Of a stretch of 64,000 nucleotides of DNA, positions 1 to 9,760 are shown in pieces. This DNA is from Actinomadura sp. NBRC 104425 (GTDB lineage Bacteria > Actinomycetota > Actinomycetes > Streptosporangiales > Streptosporangiaceae), in the NCBI RefSeq assembly GCF_030269545.1, contig NZ_BSTN01000011.1, positions 1 through 64,000 of the forward strand, written 5' to 3'. Positions within the stretch are counted from its first letter, which is position 1. The number at the start of each line of letters is the position of its first letter. The notes under the pieces are model-generated. The model was given only the letters and a program-made list of their open reading frames with translations, was not told where the DNA came from and made no database searches. Both the position numbers and the translations under genes were made by a program.

Positions 1-770
<770 letters not shown>

Positions 771-780
771 GCGGCATCCG

Positions 781-1215
781 ATGAGCACGCCCATCGACGA
801 CGACACGCCCGTCTACGTCATTTCGGTCGCGGCGCAGCTGTCCGGACTGCACCCCCAGACGCTGCGCGCCTACGAGCGGATGGGCCTGGTGACGCCGGTG
901 CGCGCGGGCAGCCGCAACCGGCGCTACTCGATGCGCGACATGAGGACGCTGCAGGAGATCCAGCGGCTGTCGCGGGACGAGGGCGTCAACCTCGCGGGCG
1001 TCCGGCACATCCTCAACCTGCGCCGCGAGACCGAGGCGCTGCGGGCGGAGGTGCGGCGGTTGCGCGAGCTGGCCGACCAGCTGGGCAACGAGCTGGAGTC
1101 GGCCCGCGGCGTGGCCGCCCGCCTGGCCCGGGAGCTGCGCAGGCGGGGCAGGGCACGGGGCGGCGCGCCGGTGCCCGCCTCCGCCCGGGCGGACGTCCGG
1201 CCGCCGTCCCCCTGA
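781..1215 (+). CDS. hspR: Heat-shock repressor HspR, MerR family
   Basis: 144-aa MerR-type transcription factor. An N-terminal winged-helix domain (about residues 9-80) has the recognition stretch HPQTLRAYERMGLVTPVR followed by the SRNRRYS wing, very typical of HspR. A coiled coil follows (about 80-120, RRETEALRAEVRRLRELADQLG) and then a Pro/Arg-rich tail. The ATG lies 10 bases after the dnaK stop, so the two are co-transcribed. In Streptomyces, HspR uses DnaK as co-repressor and silences the dnaK operon; the direct pairing here fits a self-contained feedback loop. Confidence 0.9.
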   Translation: MSTPIDDDTPVYVISVAAQLSGLHPQTLRAYERMGLVTPVRAGSRNRRYSMRDMRTLQEIQRLSRDEGVNLAGVRHILNLRRETEALRAEVRRLRELADQLGNELESARGVAARLARELRRRGRARGGAPVPASARADVRPPSP

Positions 1216-1227
1216 ACGCAGGGCGGC

Positions 1228-2517
1228 TCAGACCGTGCGGCCGGTGGGCGCCACCGGGCGGTCCCGGCCGGCCGGGCGCCTGATGAGGAGGGTGCCGCAG
1301 CACACCACGGCCCCCGACACGATCAGCACCAGGCCGGCCGGAGAGATGCCGAACGGCGGCGGGCGCGTCCGGGCGAGCAGGTCGTCGGCGGCGCCGGCCA
1401 CCAGCGCGGCCGTGGCCAGGCCGCACCGCAGCACCGCATGGAAGGCGGTCAGCCCGAGCGTGCGGGCGGCGCCGTCCAGGTTCTCCTGCAGGTGGGTGAT
1501 CGCGCCGACCAGCGCGCCGGTGGCGGCGGCCCCGAACAGCACCGCGCCGGGGTACGCCCAGGCCGGCGACGCCAGCGCACCCATCGCGATGACCACCAGG
1601 CCCTGCGCCGCGGTGGCCACCCGGACCTGCCCGATCAAATCGCGCCGCCCGTACCGGCGGGCGGCGAGCAGGCCGAGCAGCGCGCCGACGCCGAACAGCG
1701 CCACCAGGGCGCCGAACCCGACGGGGCCGGCGCGCAGCACGTCCCGCACGAACGGGATGCCGACCGAGAACAGCGAGCCCAGCCCCAGCGAGACGACCGC
1801 CACCGCGGGCAGCACCGCCGCCATCACCGGCATCCGCAGCGCGGCCAGCAGCCCCGCCCCCGGCCGGACGGCGCCGCCGGCGGGCCGCCGTTCGCCGCGC
1901 CGCGGCCCGAGGTCGGGCAGGCCGCGCACCGCGACGAACGACACCAGGTAGGTGACCGCGTCCAGCCAGAACACCGCGACGAAGCGTCCGTGGCCGGTCC
2001 AGCCGAGCACATCCGACAGGAACAGCAGCGCGCCGAACGCCCCCGCGCCCACCGGGATCATGCCGTAGGACGTGGCCATCGTGATGCCGTTGGCCAGCTG
2101 CAACGTGCCCCGGTCGGGGGTGCCGCGGCGGCCTGCGACGATGACGGGCACGGCCGCGTCCCGGGCGGGCAGGAACATCAGGCCGACGACCTCGATGGCG
2201 AACGCCCACGCGTACACCCACCACAGCGACGGCACGACCGGCAGGGCGAACGCCATCCCCGCGCGGACCAGGTCCGAGGTCATCATCACGCTGCGGCGCC
2301 GCCACCGGGTCACCACGCGGGCCGCCAGCGGCGCGCCCAGCGCCGACGGCAGCAGCCGCAGGACCAGCACGCCGCCCACCGCCGTGGTGGAGCCGCTGAG
2401 CTCCAGCACCAGGTACATCAGGGCGAGCGTGCCCATCCAGTCGCCGAACGAGGAGACCGTCTGCCCTGCCAGCAGGCGGCGGAAGGCGGGGCTGTTCAGC
2501 CGTTCGCCGGTCCCCAT
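1228..2517 (-). CDS. MFS transporter (MFS_3-like exporter)
   Basis: 429-aa integral membrane protein with about 12 hydrophobic segments. It starts at an ATG giving MGTGERLNSPAFRRLLAGQ, the usual N-terminus of MFS_3 drug or siderophore exporters, with the GDWMGTLALMYLVLEL first helix and the RRRSVMMTSDLVRAG loop between helices 2 and 3. The frame stays open far upstream, but that extension is low-complexity antisense of the neighbouring SDR, so the internal ATG is preferred. It is convergent with hspR and divergent from the SDR gene. The substrate cannot be deduced. Confidence 0.8.
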   Translation of the reverse strand: MGTGERLNSPAFRRLLAGQTVSSFGDWMGTLALMYLVLELSGSTTAVGGVLVLRLLPSALGAPLAARVVTRWRRRSVMMTSDLVRAGMAFALPVVPSLWWVYAWAFAIEVVGLMFLPARDAAVPVIVAGRRGTPDRGTLQLANGITMATSYGMIPVGAGAFGALLFLSDVLGWTGHGRFVAVFWLDAVTYLVSFVAVRGLPDLGPRRGERRPAGGAVRPGAGLLAALRMPVMAAVLPAVAVVSLGLGSLFSVGIPFVRDVLRAGPVGFGALVALFGVGALLGLLAARRYGRRDLIGQVRVATAAQGLVVIAMGALASPAWAYPGAVLFGAAATGALVGAITHLQENLDGAARTLGLTAFHAVLRCGLATAALVAGAADDLLARTRPPPFGISPAGLVLIVSGAVVCCGTLLIRRPAGRDRPVAPTGRTV

Positions 2518-2628
2518 GGGATCCCCGAGACGGCGCGTCCGGCGGGCGGGACGTCCACAGCGACGTGCTTCCCCGCCGGCCGCGCGGCATGCTCGAAACG
2601 CCCCGCCGGGACCTCGTAGGCTGCGGGA

Positions 2629-3408
2629 ATGGTGTTCCGGCGGCGGCAGTCGGCGCGGGGGAGGACCGCGCTGGTCACGGGCGCGTCGGCGGGCCTTGGC
2701 CGGGCGATCGCGGTCGCCCTGGCGCGCGACGGCGCCCGCCTGGTCGTGCACGGCCGCGACGAGCGGCGGCTGGCGGAGACGGCCCGCGCCACCGGCGGCG
2801 TTCCGATCGCCGCCGACCTGGCCGACCCGGCGCAGGCGCGGTGGCTGGCCGAGGAGGCGCTGCGGCGGGCCGGGCGGGTGGACGTCCTGGTGCTCAACGC
2901 CGGGGCCGGGTGGGCCGGCCGGTTCACCGACATGCCGGAGGGCGCCGCCGCCCACCTGCTGGCGGTCGATCTCGCGGCGCCGATCATCCTGACCAGGGTG
3001 CTGCTGCCGCAGATGCTGGCGCGCGGCGGCGGGCGGCTGCTGTTCGTCACCTCGATCGCCGGGCGGGTGGGCGTGGCGGGCGAGGCCGTCTACGCCGCCG
3101 CCAAGGGCGGGCTGGACGCCTTCGCCGAGAGCCTGCGCCTGGAGCTGCGCGGCACCGGCGTCACCGTCGGCGTGCTGGTCCCCGGCGTGGTCGACACCGG
3201 GTTCTTCGAGCGGCGCGGCGCTCCGTACGCGCGGCGCCGCCCGCGGCCGCTGCCGCCCGAGCAGGTCGCCGAGGCCGCCGTGCGGGCGGTCGCCGCCGGG
3301 TCGGCCGAGGTGCACGTGCCCGGCTGGCTGCGGCTGCCGGTCGCCGTCCGGGCCGCCGCCCCCGGGCTTTACCGGACCCTGGCGGGACGATTCGGAGAAC
3401 GCGTCTGA
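2629..3408 (+). CDS. Short-chain dehydrogenase/reductase
   Basis: 259-aa classical SDR. The cofactor motif TGASAGLG is at residues 17-24, the LNAGAG motif near 90, and the catalytic YAAAK with Tyr155 and Lys159 is preceded by TSIAG. The Arg-rich stretch after the first strand (VHGRDERR) suggests NADP(H). The C-terminal part resembles the DltE/YqjQ-like group that acts on lipids or ketones. It lies 112 bp from the divergent MFS gene and upstream of the hopanoid operon; no link to hopanoid synthesis can be shown. Confidence 0.85.
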   Translation: MVFRRRQSARGRTALVTGASAGLGRAIAVALARDGARLVVHGRDERRLAETARATGGVPIAADLADPAQARWLAEEALRRAGRVDVLVLNAGAGWAGRFTDMPEGAAAHLLAVDLAAPIILTRVLLPQMLARGGGRLLFVTSIAGRVGVAGEAVYAAAKGGLDAFAESLRLELRGTGVTVGVLVPGVVDTGFFERRGAPYARRRPRPLPPEQVAEAAVRAVAAGSAEVHVPGWLRLPVAVRAAAPGLYRTLAGRFGERV

Positions 3409-3477
3409 CGGCCTATTTGCCGCGTCGCCGAAAACATTCCCGACACCCTCCGTCCGCTTTTCCAAAGAAGGGGCGGC

Positions 3478-3540
3478 GATTGGCGGGCGAACGGGCATGA
3501 CTGCTGCTGGAAGTGGCGGGCGGGTTGTTCGTTGCCAATC
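3478..3540. promoter_or_regulatory. Hopanoid operon control region with spaced inverted repeat
   Basis: The 226-bp gap before hpnC contains arms gattggc (3478-3484) plus cgaac (3488-3492), mirrored by gttcg (3527-3531) plus gccaatc (3534-3540). This could fold a leader hairpin or place two operator halves about 50 bp apart. No convincing -10/-35 pair was found. The hpnC Shine-Dalgarno (gaaggga gga) lies just before its ATG. Confidence 0.3.
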
Positions 3541-3634
3541 CCGTCGCACCCCGGTCGTGGTGACCGGCCTGGTGGCCTGGCGTGCAACTGGCCTGGCCCT
3601 GGCGGCTTGGTCGGCCGGACACCGAAGGGAGGAC

Positions 3635-4570
3635 ATGTCCGCGAACGCGCAGGCGTGGGATCCGGCAGCAGGTCCACGGACACTGGACGAATACGTGCGC
3701 CGGGAGAATTTCCCGGTCGCCACGCGATTGCTGCCCGCCCGCCATCGCATGCACCTTCTGGCGGTGTACCGGTACGCCCGCTTCGTCGACGACATCGGGG
3801 ACCGGGCGCCGCCGCGGGAGCGCAAGGCGCTGCTCGACGAGGTGGAGACCGACCTGCGCCGCCTGTACGAGCGCGGCGCGCCCGAACTGCCGCCGCTGGC
3901 CGCGCTGGCCGCGACGGTGCGCGACTGCCGGGTGCCCGCCGAGCCGCTGCGCCGCCTGATCGAGGCCGGCCGGCAGGACCAGGCCGTCACCCGGTACGAG
4001 ACGTTCGACGAACTGGTGGCCTACTGCGCGCTGTCGGCCGATCCGGTCGGCCGCGTCGTGCTGCACGTGTTCGACGCGGTCACCCCGGACCGGATCGCCC
4101 TGTCCGACCGCGTCTGCACCGCCCTGCAGATCATCGAGCACTGCCAGGACGTCGCCGAGGACTACCGGCGGGGGCGGATCTACCTGCCGGAGGCGGACCT
4201 GCGCCGGTTCGGCTGCGTCGAGCGGGACCTGACCCTGGCCGCCACGCCCACCCGGCTGCGCGGCGTGATCGCGCTGCAGGCCGCGCGGGCGCGCCGCCTG
4301 CTCGACGAGGGATCGGCGCTGGTCGGCGGCCCGACCGCGGCGACGCGGCCGATGGGGCGGGACGGCGCCGCGCGGCCGACGGGGCGCGACGGCGCCGACG
4401 GGGTGCGGCTGCCGGGGTTCGCGCGGCTCGCGGTGGCCGGATACATCGCGGGCGGGCGCGCCGCCCTGGCGGCCCTGCACCACCGCGGCTACGACGTCCT
4501 CGCGGATCCGCCGCGCCCCGCGAGAACACGGCTGCTGATCGAGTGGTCACGGATGCTCGGAAGGAGATGA
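3635..4570 (+). CDS. hpnC: Hydroxysqualene synthase HpnC
   Basis: 311-aa trans-isoprenyl diphosphate synthase (squalene/phytoene synthase fold). With HpnD and HpnE it replaces squalene synthase: HpnD makes presqualene diphosphate, HpnC converts it to hydroxysqualene, HpnE reduces that to squalene. The first Asp-rich motif is VDDIGD (residues 51-56) and the second QDVAED (171-176), followed by RRGRIYLP. The ATG is chosen because GAAGGGAGGA precedes it and the family N-terminus (TLDEYVRRENFPVATRLLP) starts soon after; an upstream in-frame ATG at 3497 gives an atypical extension. A low-complexity RPMGRDGAARPTGRDG insert lies near residue 240. First gene of the hopanoid operon, 3 bases from hpnD. 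Confidence 0.92.
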   Translation: MSANAQAWDPAAGPRTLDEYVRRENFPVATRLLPARHRMHLLAVYRYARFVDDIGDRAPPRERKALLDEVETDLRRLYERGAPELPPLAALAATVRDCRVPAEPLRRLIEAGRQDQAVTRYETFDELVAYCALSADPVGRVVLHVFDAVTPDRIALSDRVCTALQIIEHCQDVAEDYRRGRIYLPEADLRRFGCVERDLTLAATPTRLRGVIALQAARARRLLDEGSALVGGPTAATRPMGRDGAARPTGRDGADGVRLPGFARLAVAGYIAGGRAALAALHHRGYDVLADPPRPARTRLLIEWSRMLGRR

Positions 4571-4573
4571 CCA

Positions 4574-5431
4574 GTGGATCCGTCCGACGGCTACCGGTAC
4601 TGCGAGCAGGTGGTCCGCTCGCGGGCGAGGAACTTCTCGTACGGAATCAGGCTGCTGCCGCCGCCCAAGCGGCGGGCGTTAAGCGCGGTGTACGCGCTGG
4701 CGCGCCGCATCGACGACTTCGGCGACGACGACGCCATGCCCGCCGACAAGCGGCTGGCCGCGCTCGTCGCCACCCGCAAGCAGATCAGCGACCTGGACAG
4801 CAGGCCGACCGACCCGGTGTTCGTGGCGATGGCCGACGCGGCGCGGCGCTACCCGATCCCGCTGGAGGCGTTCGCCGAGCTGGTCGACGGCTGCGAGGCC
4901 GACGTGCGCGGCGCCGCCTACGAGACCTTCGACGACCTGCTGGCCTACTGCCGCCGCGTCGCCGGGACGATCGGGCGGCTGTCGCTCGGCGTGTTCGGCG
5001 CCGCGGACCTGCGCGCCGCCGAGCCGCTGGCCGACGCGCTCGGCGTGGCGCTGCAGCTGACCAACATCCTGCGGGACGTGCGCGAGGACGCCCTGCGCGG
5101 CCGCGTCTACCTGCCCGGCGAGGACCTGGCCCGGTTCGGCTGCTCGCTGCAGCGCGACGCGTCCGGCCGGTTCACCGACCCGCCGTCCCGGCTGGTGGCG
5201 CTCATGCGCTTCGAGGCGGCGCGGGCCAGCGAGTGGTACGACACCGGGTTGCGGCTGATCCCGATGCTGGACCCGCGCAGCGGCGCCTGCGCCTCGGCGA
5301 TGGCCGACATCTACCGGCGGCTGCTGGCGCGCATCGCGGCCGACCCGCTCGCCGCGCTGAACGGCCATGTGTCGCTGCCGCCGTGGGAGAAGGCCGTCGT
5401 GGCGCTGCGGTCGCTGTGGATGGTGCGGTGA
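4574..5431 (+). CDS. hpnD: Presqualene diphosphate synthase HpnD
   Basis: 285-aa squalene/phytoene synthase family enzyme that joins two farnesyl diphosphates into presqualene diphosphate. Mg2+-binding motifs are RRIDDFGDD (Asp47, 48, 51, 52) and NILRDVRED (Asn164 to Asp172), followed by LRGRVYLP. GTG start 3 bases after the hpnC stop, with AAGGAGATGA overlapping the hpnC end as ribosome binding site; the stop overlaps the hpnE ATG by one base, so translation is coupled. Length is normal for HpnD. Confidence 0.93.
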   Translation: MDPSDGYRYCEQVVRSRARNFSYGIRLLPPPKRRALSAVYALARRIDDFGDDDAMPADKRLAALVATRKQISDLDSRPTDPVFVAMADAARRYPIPLEAFAELVDGCEADVRGAAYETFDDLLAYCRRVAGTIGRLSLGVFGAADLRAAEPLADALGVALQLTNILRDVREDALRGRVYLPGEDLARFGCSLQRDASGRFTDPPSRLVALMRFEAARASEWYDTGLRLIPMLDPRSGACASAMADIYRRLLARIAADPLAALNGHVSLPPWEKAVVALRSLWMVR

Positions 5432-6783
5432 TGGGCGCGGCGGAGGAGGACGCGCACGTCGCCGTGGTGGGCGGCGGCCTGGCCGGGATCAGCGCGGCGC
5501 TGGCGCTGCAGGAGGCGGGGCTGCGCACGACGATCTACGAGGCGCGGCCCCGGCTCGGCGGCGCCACCTGCTCGTTCCGCCGCGACGGCCTGACCGTCGA
5601 CAACGGGCAGCACGTGTTCCTGCGCTGCTGCACGGCCTACCAGGGGCTGCTGCGCAGGCTGGGCGTGCACAACCGGGTGCGCGTCCAGGACCGGTTCGAC
5701 GTCACCGTCCTCACCCCGGACGGCGCCGCGGGGCGGCTGCGGCGGGGCCGGCTGCCCGGGCCGCTGCACATGCTGCCCGCGCTGGCCGGGTACGGGCTGC
5801 TGACGCCGTCCGACCGGCTGCGCGCCGTACGCGCGGCGCTCGCCTTGAACCGCCTCGACCCCGGCGATCCCCGGCTCGACCGGCTCGGCATGGGCGCCTG
5901 GCTGGCCGCGCACGGCCAGCGGCGGCGGCCGCGCGAGGCGCTGTGGGAGCTGTTCGTCACCGCCGCGCTCAACATCGGGCTGGACGACGCCGCGCTCGAC
6001 TCCGCCGCGATGGTGTGCCGCACCGCGCTGCTCGGCCGGGCCGACGCCGCCGACATCGGCGTGGCCGCCGTGCCGCTCGGCGAGCTGCACGGCGCGTCCG
6101 CGCTGCGGCGCCTGCAACGCGCCGGCGGGCGGGTGCGGTTGCGGGCGAAGGCCGAGGCGGTGCTGGCCGGGCCGAAGCTGGTGGTGGACGGCGTGCCGGT
6201 CGCCGCCGACGCCGTCGTGGTGGCGGTGCCGCACTCGGCGGCCGCCGGGATCGTGCCGGACGAGGCGTGCCCCGACCGGGAGCGCTGGTCCGGCCTGGGC
6301 GCCAGCCCGATCGTCAACGTGCACGTCGTCTACGACACCAGGGTGACGGACCTGCCGTTCGCCGCGGCGGTGGGCTCGCCCGTGCAGTGGGTGTTCGACC
6401 GCACCGCCGTGGGCGGCCTGGACCGCGGCCAGTACCTGGCGGTGTCGGTGTCGGCGGCCGACCGGTGGATCGACGTGCCGGCGGCGGAGCTGCGCGCGGT
6501 GTTCGTCCCCGCCCTGGAACGCCTGTTCCCCGCCGCCCGGCGGGCCCGGGTCGCCGACTTCTTCGTCACCCGGGAACGCTGCGCCACGTTCCGGCAGGCC
6601 CCGGGCAGCGGCGCGCTGCGGCCCGCCGCCGAGACGAGGTTGCCGGGCGTGTTCCTGGCCGGCGCGTGGACCGACACCGGCTGGCCCGACACGATGGAGG
6701 GAGCCGTGCGCAGCGGCCTGACCGCCGCCCGTCTCGTCCGCCGCCACCTGCTCGGTCGGCGCGAGGGGGTGGACGCGCGATGA
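5431..6783 (+). CDS. hpnE: Hydroxysqualene dehydroxylase HpnE (squalene-associated FAD desaturase family)
   Basis: 450-aa FAD-dependent amine oxidase/phytoene desaturase-like protein. The Rossmann motif VVGGGLAGISAALALQEAG opens the protein, followed by YEARPRLGG and the DNGQHVF segment characteristic of HpnE. The C-terminal FAD-binding stretch GVFLAGAWTDTGWPDTMEGA is intact. It reduces hydroxysqualene to squalene in the third step of the HpnCDE route. The ATG overlaps the hpnD stop (TGATG) and the stop overlaps the next gene's ATG (ATGA). Confidence 0.92.
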   Translation: MGAAEEDAHVAVVGGGLAGISAALALQEAGLRTTIYEARPRLGGATCSFRRDGLTVDNGQHVFLRCCTAYQGLLRRLGVHNRVRVQDRFDVTVLTPDGAAGRLRRGRLPGPLHMLPALAGYGLLTPSDRLRAVRAALALNRLDPGDPRLDRLGMGAWLAAHGQRRRPREALWELFVTAALNIGLDDAALDSAAMVCRTALLGRADAADIGVAAVPLGELHGASALRRLQRAGGRVRLRAKAEAVLAGPKLVVDGVPVAADAVVVAVPHSAAAGIVPDEACPDRERWSGLGASPIVNVHVVYDTRVTDLPFAAAVGSPVQWVFDRTAVGGLDRGQYLAVSVSAADRWIDVPAAELRAVFVPALERLFPAARRARVADFFVTRERCATFRQAPGSGALRPAAETRLPGVFLAGAWTDTGWPDTMEGAVRSGLTAARLVRRHLLGRREGVDAR

Positions 6784-7793
6784 CCGGCGTCCCCCTCGCC
6801 ACCGCCGCCGGGCGCGTGCTGGTCGACGAGGCGATGCGCGCGGCGCTGGAACGGCTCGACCCGCTGACCCGCCGCGTCACCGCCTACCACCTCGGCTGGG
6901 TCGACGCCGACGGCAGGCTCGCCGCCGGGGGCGGCGGCAAGGCGCTGCGGCCGGCGCTGGCGCTGCTGTCGGCCCGCGCCGCCGGCGCGGCGCCCGAGAC
7001 GGCCCTGCCCGGCGCCGTCGCGGTCGAGCTGGTGCACGCCTTCTCGCTGCTGCACGACGACATCATGGACGGCGACCGCACCCGCCGGCACCGGCCCGCC
7101 GCCTGGACGGTGTTCGGCCCGGCCGCCGCCATCCTCGGCGGTGATGCGCTGATGACCGTCGCGGTCGAGCTGCTGCTGGACGAGGACAACCCGGCGGCGC
7201 AGCGGGCGGCGCGCGTGCTCACCGCGGCCACCCGGCGGCTCATCGCCGGGCAGGCCCGCGACCTGGACTTCGAGTCCCGCACCGACGTGTCGCTGGAGGA
7301 GTGCCTGGCCATGGCGGCCGACAAGACCGGCGCGCTGCTGGCCTGCTCCTGCGCGATCGGCGCCACGCTCGCCGGGGCGCCGCCGGCGCTGGTCGACGCG
7401 CTCGACGGGTTCGGCGCCGAGCTGGGCCTGGCGTTCCAGCTCGTGGACGACCTGCTCGGCATCTGGGGCAGCCCGGACACCACCGGCAAGCCCGTCCTGT
7501 CCGACCTGCGGGCCCGCAAGAAGTCCCTGCCCGTGGTGGCCGCGCTGGCCGCCGGGACCGCCGAGTCGCGGCGGCTCGCCGAGCTGTACGCGCGTCCGGC
7601 GCCGCGGCCCGAAGAGGAACTGCGCGAGACGGCCCGGCTGATCGAGGCGGCGGGCGGCCGGGCTTGGGCCCAGGCGCAGGCCGCGCAGCGCCTGGAACGG
7701 GCCGAGGCGCGGCTGGCGCGGGTGCGGATGGACGCCGCCGTCCGCGCCGAGCTGCGCGACCTGGCCCGCTTCGTCACAGCCCGCGACCACTGA
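6780..7793 (+). CDS. Polyprenyl (farnesyl/geranylgeranyl-type) diphosphate synthase
   Basis: 337-aa all-trans prenyl diphosphate synthase. The first Asp-rich motif HDDIMDGD (Asp93, Asp94, Asp97) is followed by RTRRHRPA; the second region reads FQLVDDLLGIWG, a DDxxG variant usual in the actinobacterial hopanoid-cluster homologues. It probably supplies FPP for HpnD. Because no crtE is visible near the carotenoid genes, it could also feed that pathway if it makes C20; chain length is not readable with confidence. 4-bp ATGA overlap with hpnE. Confidence 0.85.
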   Translation: MTGVPLATAAGRVLVDEAMRAALERLDPLTRRVTAYHLGWVDADGRLAAGGGGKALRPALALLSARAAGAAPETALPGAVAVELVHAFSLLHDDIMDGDRTRRHRPAAWTVFGPAAAILGGDALMTVAVELLLDEDNPAAQRAARVLTAATRRLIAGQARDLDFESRTDVSLEECLAMAADKTGALLACSCAIGATLAGAPPALVDALDGFGAELGLAFQLVDDLLGIWGSPDTTGKPVLSDLRARKKSLPVVAALAAGTAESRRLAELYARPAPRPEEELRETARLIEAAGGRAWAQAQAAQRLERAEARLARVRMDAAVRAELRDLARFVTARDH

Positions 7794-7828
7794 CCGACCA
7801 CTGGGGACCACCTGGAACGGATGGCGAC

Positions 7829-9760
7829 ATGACCCCGACCCAAGCGACCACGACCGGCACGACGCACACCGGCATGACGCACACCGGCACGACAGCGGCC
7901 CGCACGGCCGCGCCGCGCACCGAGGAGGTGGCGGCCGCCCTGCACCGGGCCCGCGACCACCTGCTCGCCCTGCAGTCGCCCGAGGGCTGGTGGAAGGGCG
8001 AACTGCAGACCAACGTCACCATGGACGCCGAAGACCTGCTTTTGCGCGAGTTCCTCGGCATCCGCACCGCCGGCGACACCGCCGAGGCGGCCCGCTGGAT
8101 CCGCTCCCAGCAGCGCGCCGACGGCACATGGGCCAACTTCCACGACGGCCCGCCCGACCTGTCCACCACCATCGAGGCGTACGTGGCGCTGCGGCTGGCC
8201 GGGGACCCGGCGGAAGCCGACCACATGCGCCGCGCCGCCGCCTACGTGCGCGACGCCGGCGGCATCGAGGCGAGCCGGGTGTTCACCCGCATCTGGCTGG
8301 CGCTGTTCGGGCAGTGGCCCTGGGACGAGCTGCCGGTCATGCCGCCCGAGATGGTGTTCCTGCCGTCGTGGTTCCCGCTGAACGTCTACGACTGGGCGTG
8401 CTGGGCGCGGCAGACGATCGTCCCGCTGACCGTCGTGGGTGCGCTGCGGCCCGTCCGGCCGCTGCCGTTCGACCTGCCCGAACTGCGCACCGGACGACGA
8501 CCGCGCCGCCCCCGGGACGCCTGGGGGCACGCGTTCGACGCACTGGACCGTGCCCTGCACGTCTACCAGAGGCGGCCGGTGCGGGCCCTGCGCACCGCCG
8601 CGCTGCGCCGCGCCGCCGAGTGGATCATCGCCCGTCAGGAGGCCGACGGGTCGTGGGGCGGTATCCAGCCGCCGTGGGTGTACTCGCTGATGGCGCTGCA
8701 CCTGCTCGGCTACGACCTGAAGCACCCGGTCATGCGGCGCGGCCTCGACGGCCTTGACCGGTTCACCATCCGCGACGACAAGGGCCGCCGCCTGGAGGCC
8801 TGCCAGTCCCCGATGTGGGACACGGTGCTGGCCGTCACCGCCCTGGCCGACGCGGGCCTGCCCGCCGACCATCCCGCGCTGCTGCGCGCCGCCGCCTGGG
8901 TGCTGGACGAGGAGGTCAAAGGGCCGGGGGACTGGTCGGTGCGGCGGCCCTTCCTGCCGCCCGGCGGCTGGGCCTTCGAGTTCGACAACGACGTCTACCC
9001 CGACGCCGACGACACCGCCGAGGCGATCCTGGCGCTGCGCCGCACCGCCCACCCCGACGCCGGACCGGCGATCAGACGGGCCGTGCGCTGGCTGACCGGC
9101 ATGGCCTCGCGCGACGGCGGCTACGGCGCCTTCGACGCCGACAACACCCGCGCCCTGTGCACCCGCCTGCCGTTCTGCGACTTCGGCGCGGTGATCGACC
9201 CGCCGTCGGCCGACGTGACCGCGCACGTCGTCGAGGCCTTGTGCGGGGAGGGCCTGGCCGGGTCGCGGGTGGTGCGGCGGGCGGTGGTGTGGCTGCTCAA
9301 CGCCCAGGAACCGGACGGCTCCTGGTTCGGACGCTGGGGCGCCAACCACGTCTACGGGACCGGCAGCGTGGTGCCCGCGCTCGTCGCCGCCGGCGTCCGC
9401 TGCGACAAACCGCCGATCCGCCGCGCCGTCGCCTGGCTGGAAGCGCACCAGAACCCCGACGGCGGGTGGGGCGAGGACCTGCGCTCCTACGACGACCCCG
9501 GGTGGATCGGCCGGGGCGTGTCCACCCCGTCCCAGACGGCCTGGGCCCTGATCGCCCTGCTGGCCGCCGGTGAACGCTCCGCCGCCGTGGACCGCGGCGT
9601 CGGCTGGCTCGTCCGGCACCAGCGCGACGACGGCACCTGGGACGAGGACCACTACACCGGCACCGGCTTCCCCGGCGACTTCTACATCAACTACCACCTG
9701 TACCGGCTGGTGTTCCCGGTGAGCGCCCTGGGCCGCTACCTGGAGGAGGCGAGGCCGTGA
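7829..9760 (+). CDS. shc: Squalene-hopene cyclase
   Basis: 643-aa class II triterpene cyclase that protonates and cyclises squalene to hopene/hopanol at the membrane. The catalytic DxDD motif is DADD (392-395) in VYPDADDTAE. Several QW repeats are visible (QEADGSWGG, QEPDGSWFGRWG, QNPDGGWGE, QRDDGTWDE), together with the diagnostic GRWGANHVYGTGS. The ATG is the first in frame after the prenyl synthase stop. The first about 25 residues are an odd Thr/Gly/His repeat encoded by near-identical acgcacaccggcaYgac units, absent from most homologues, so a slightly later start is possible. The stop overlaps the GTG of the next gene. Confidence 0.95.
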   Translation: MTPTQATTTGTTHTGMTHTGTTAARTAAPRTEEVAAALHRARDHLLALQSPEGWWKGELQTNVTMDAEDLLLREFLGIRTAGDTAEAARWIRSQQRADGTWANFHDGPPDLSTTIEAYVALRLAGDPAEADHMRRAAAYVRDAGGIEASRVFTRIWLALFGQWPWDELPVMPPEMVFLPSWFPLNVYDWACWARQTIVPLTVVGALRPVRPLPFDLPELRTGRRPRRPRDAWGHAFDALDRALHVYQRRPVRALRTAALRRAAEWIIARQEADGSWGGIQPPWVYSLMALHLLGYDLKHPVMRRGLDGLDRFTIRDDKGRRLEACQSPMWDTVLAVTALADAGLPADHPALLRAAAWVLDEEVKGPGDWSVRRPFLPPGGWAFEFDNDVYPDADDTAEAILALRRTAHPDAGPAIRRAVRWLTGMASRDGGYGAFDADNTRALCTRLPFCDFGAVIDPPSADVTAHVVEALCGEGLAGSRVVRRAVVWLLNAQEPDGSWFGRWGANHVYGTGSVVPALVAAGVRCDKPPIRRAVAWLEAHQNPDGGWGEDLRSYDDPGWIGRGVSTPSQTAWALIALLAAGERSAAVDRGVGWLVRHQRDDGTWDEDHYTGTGFPGDFYINYHLYRLVFPVSALGRYLEEARP

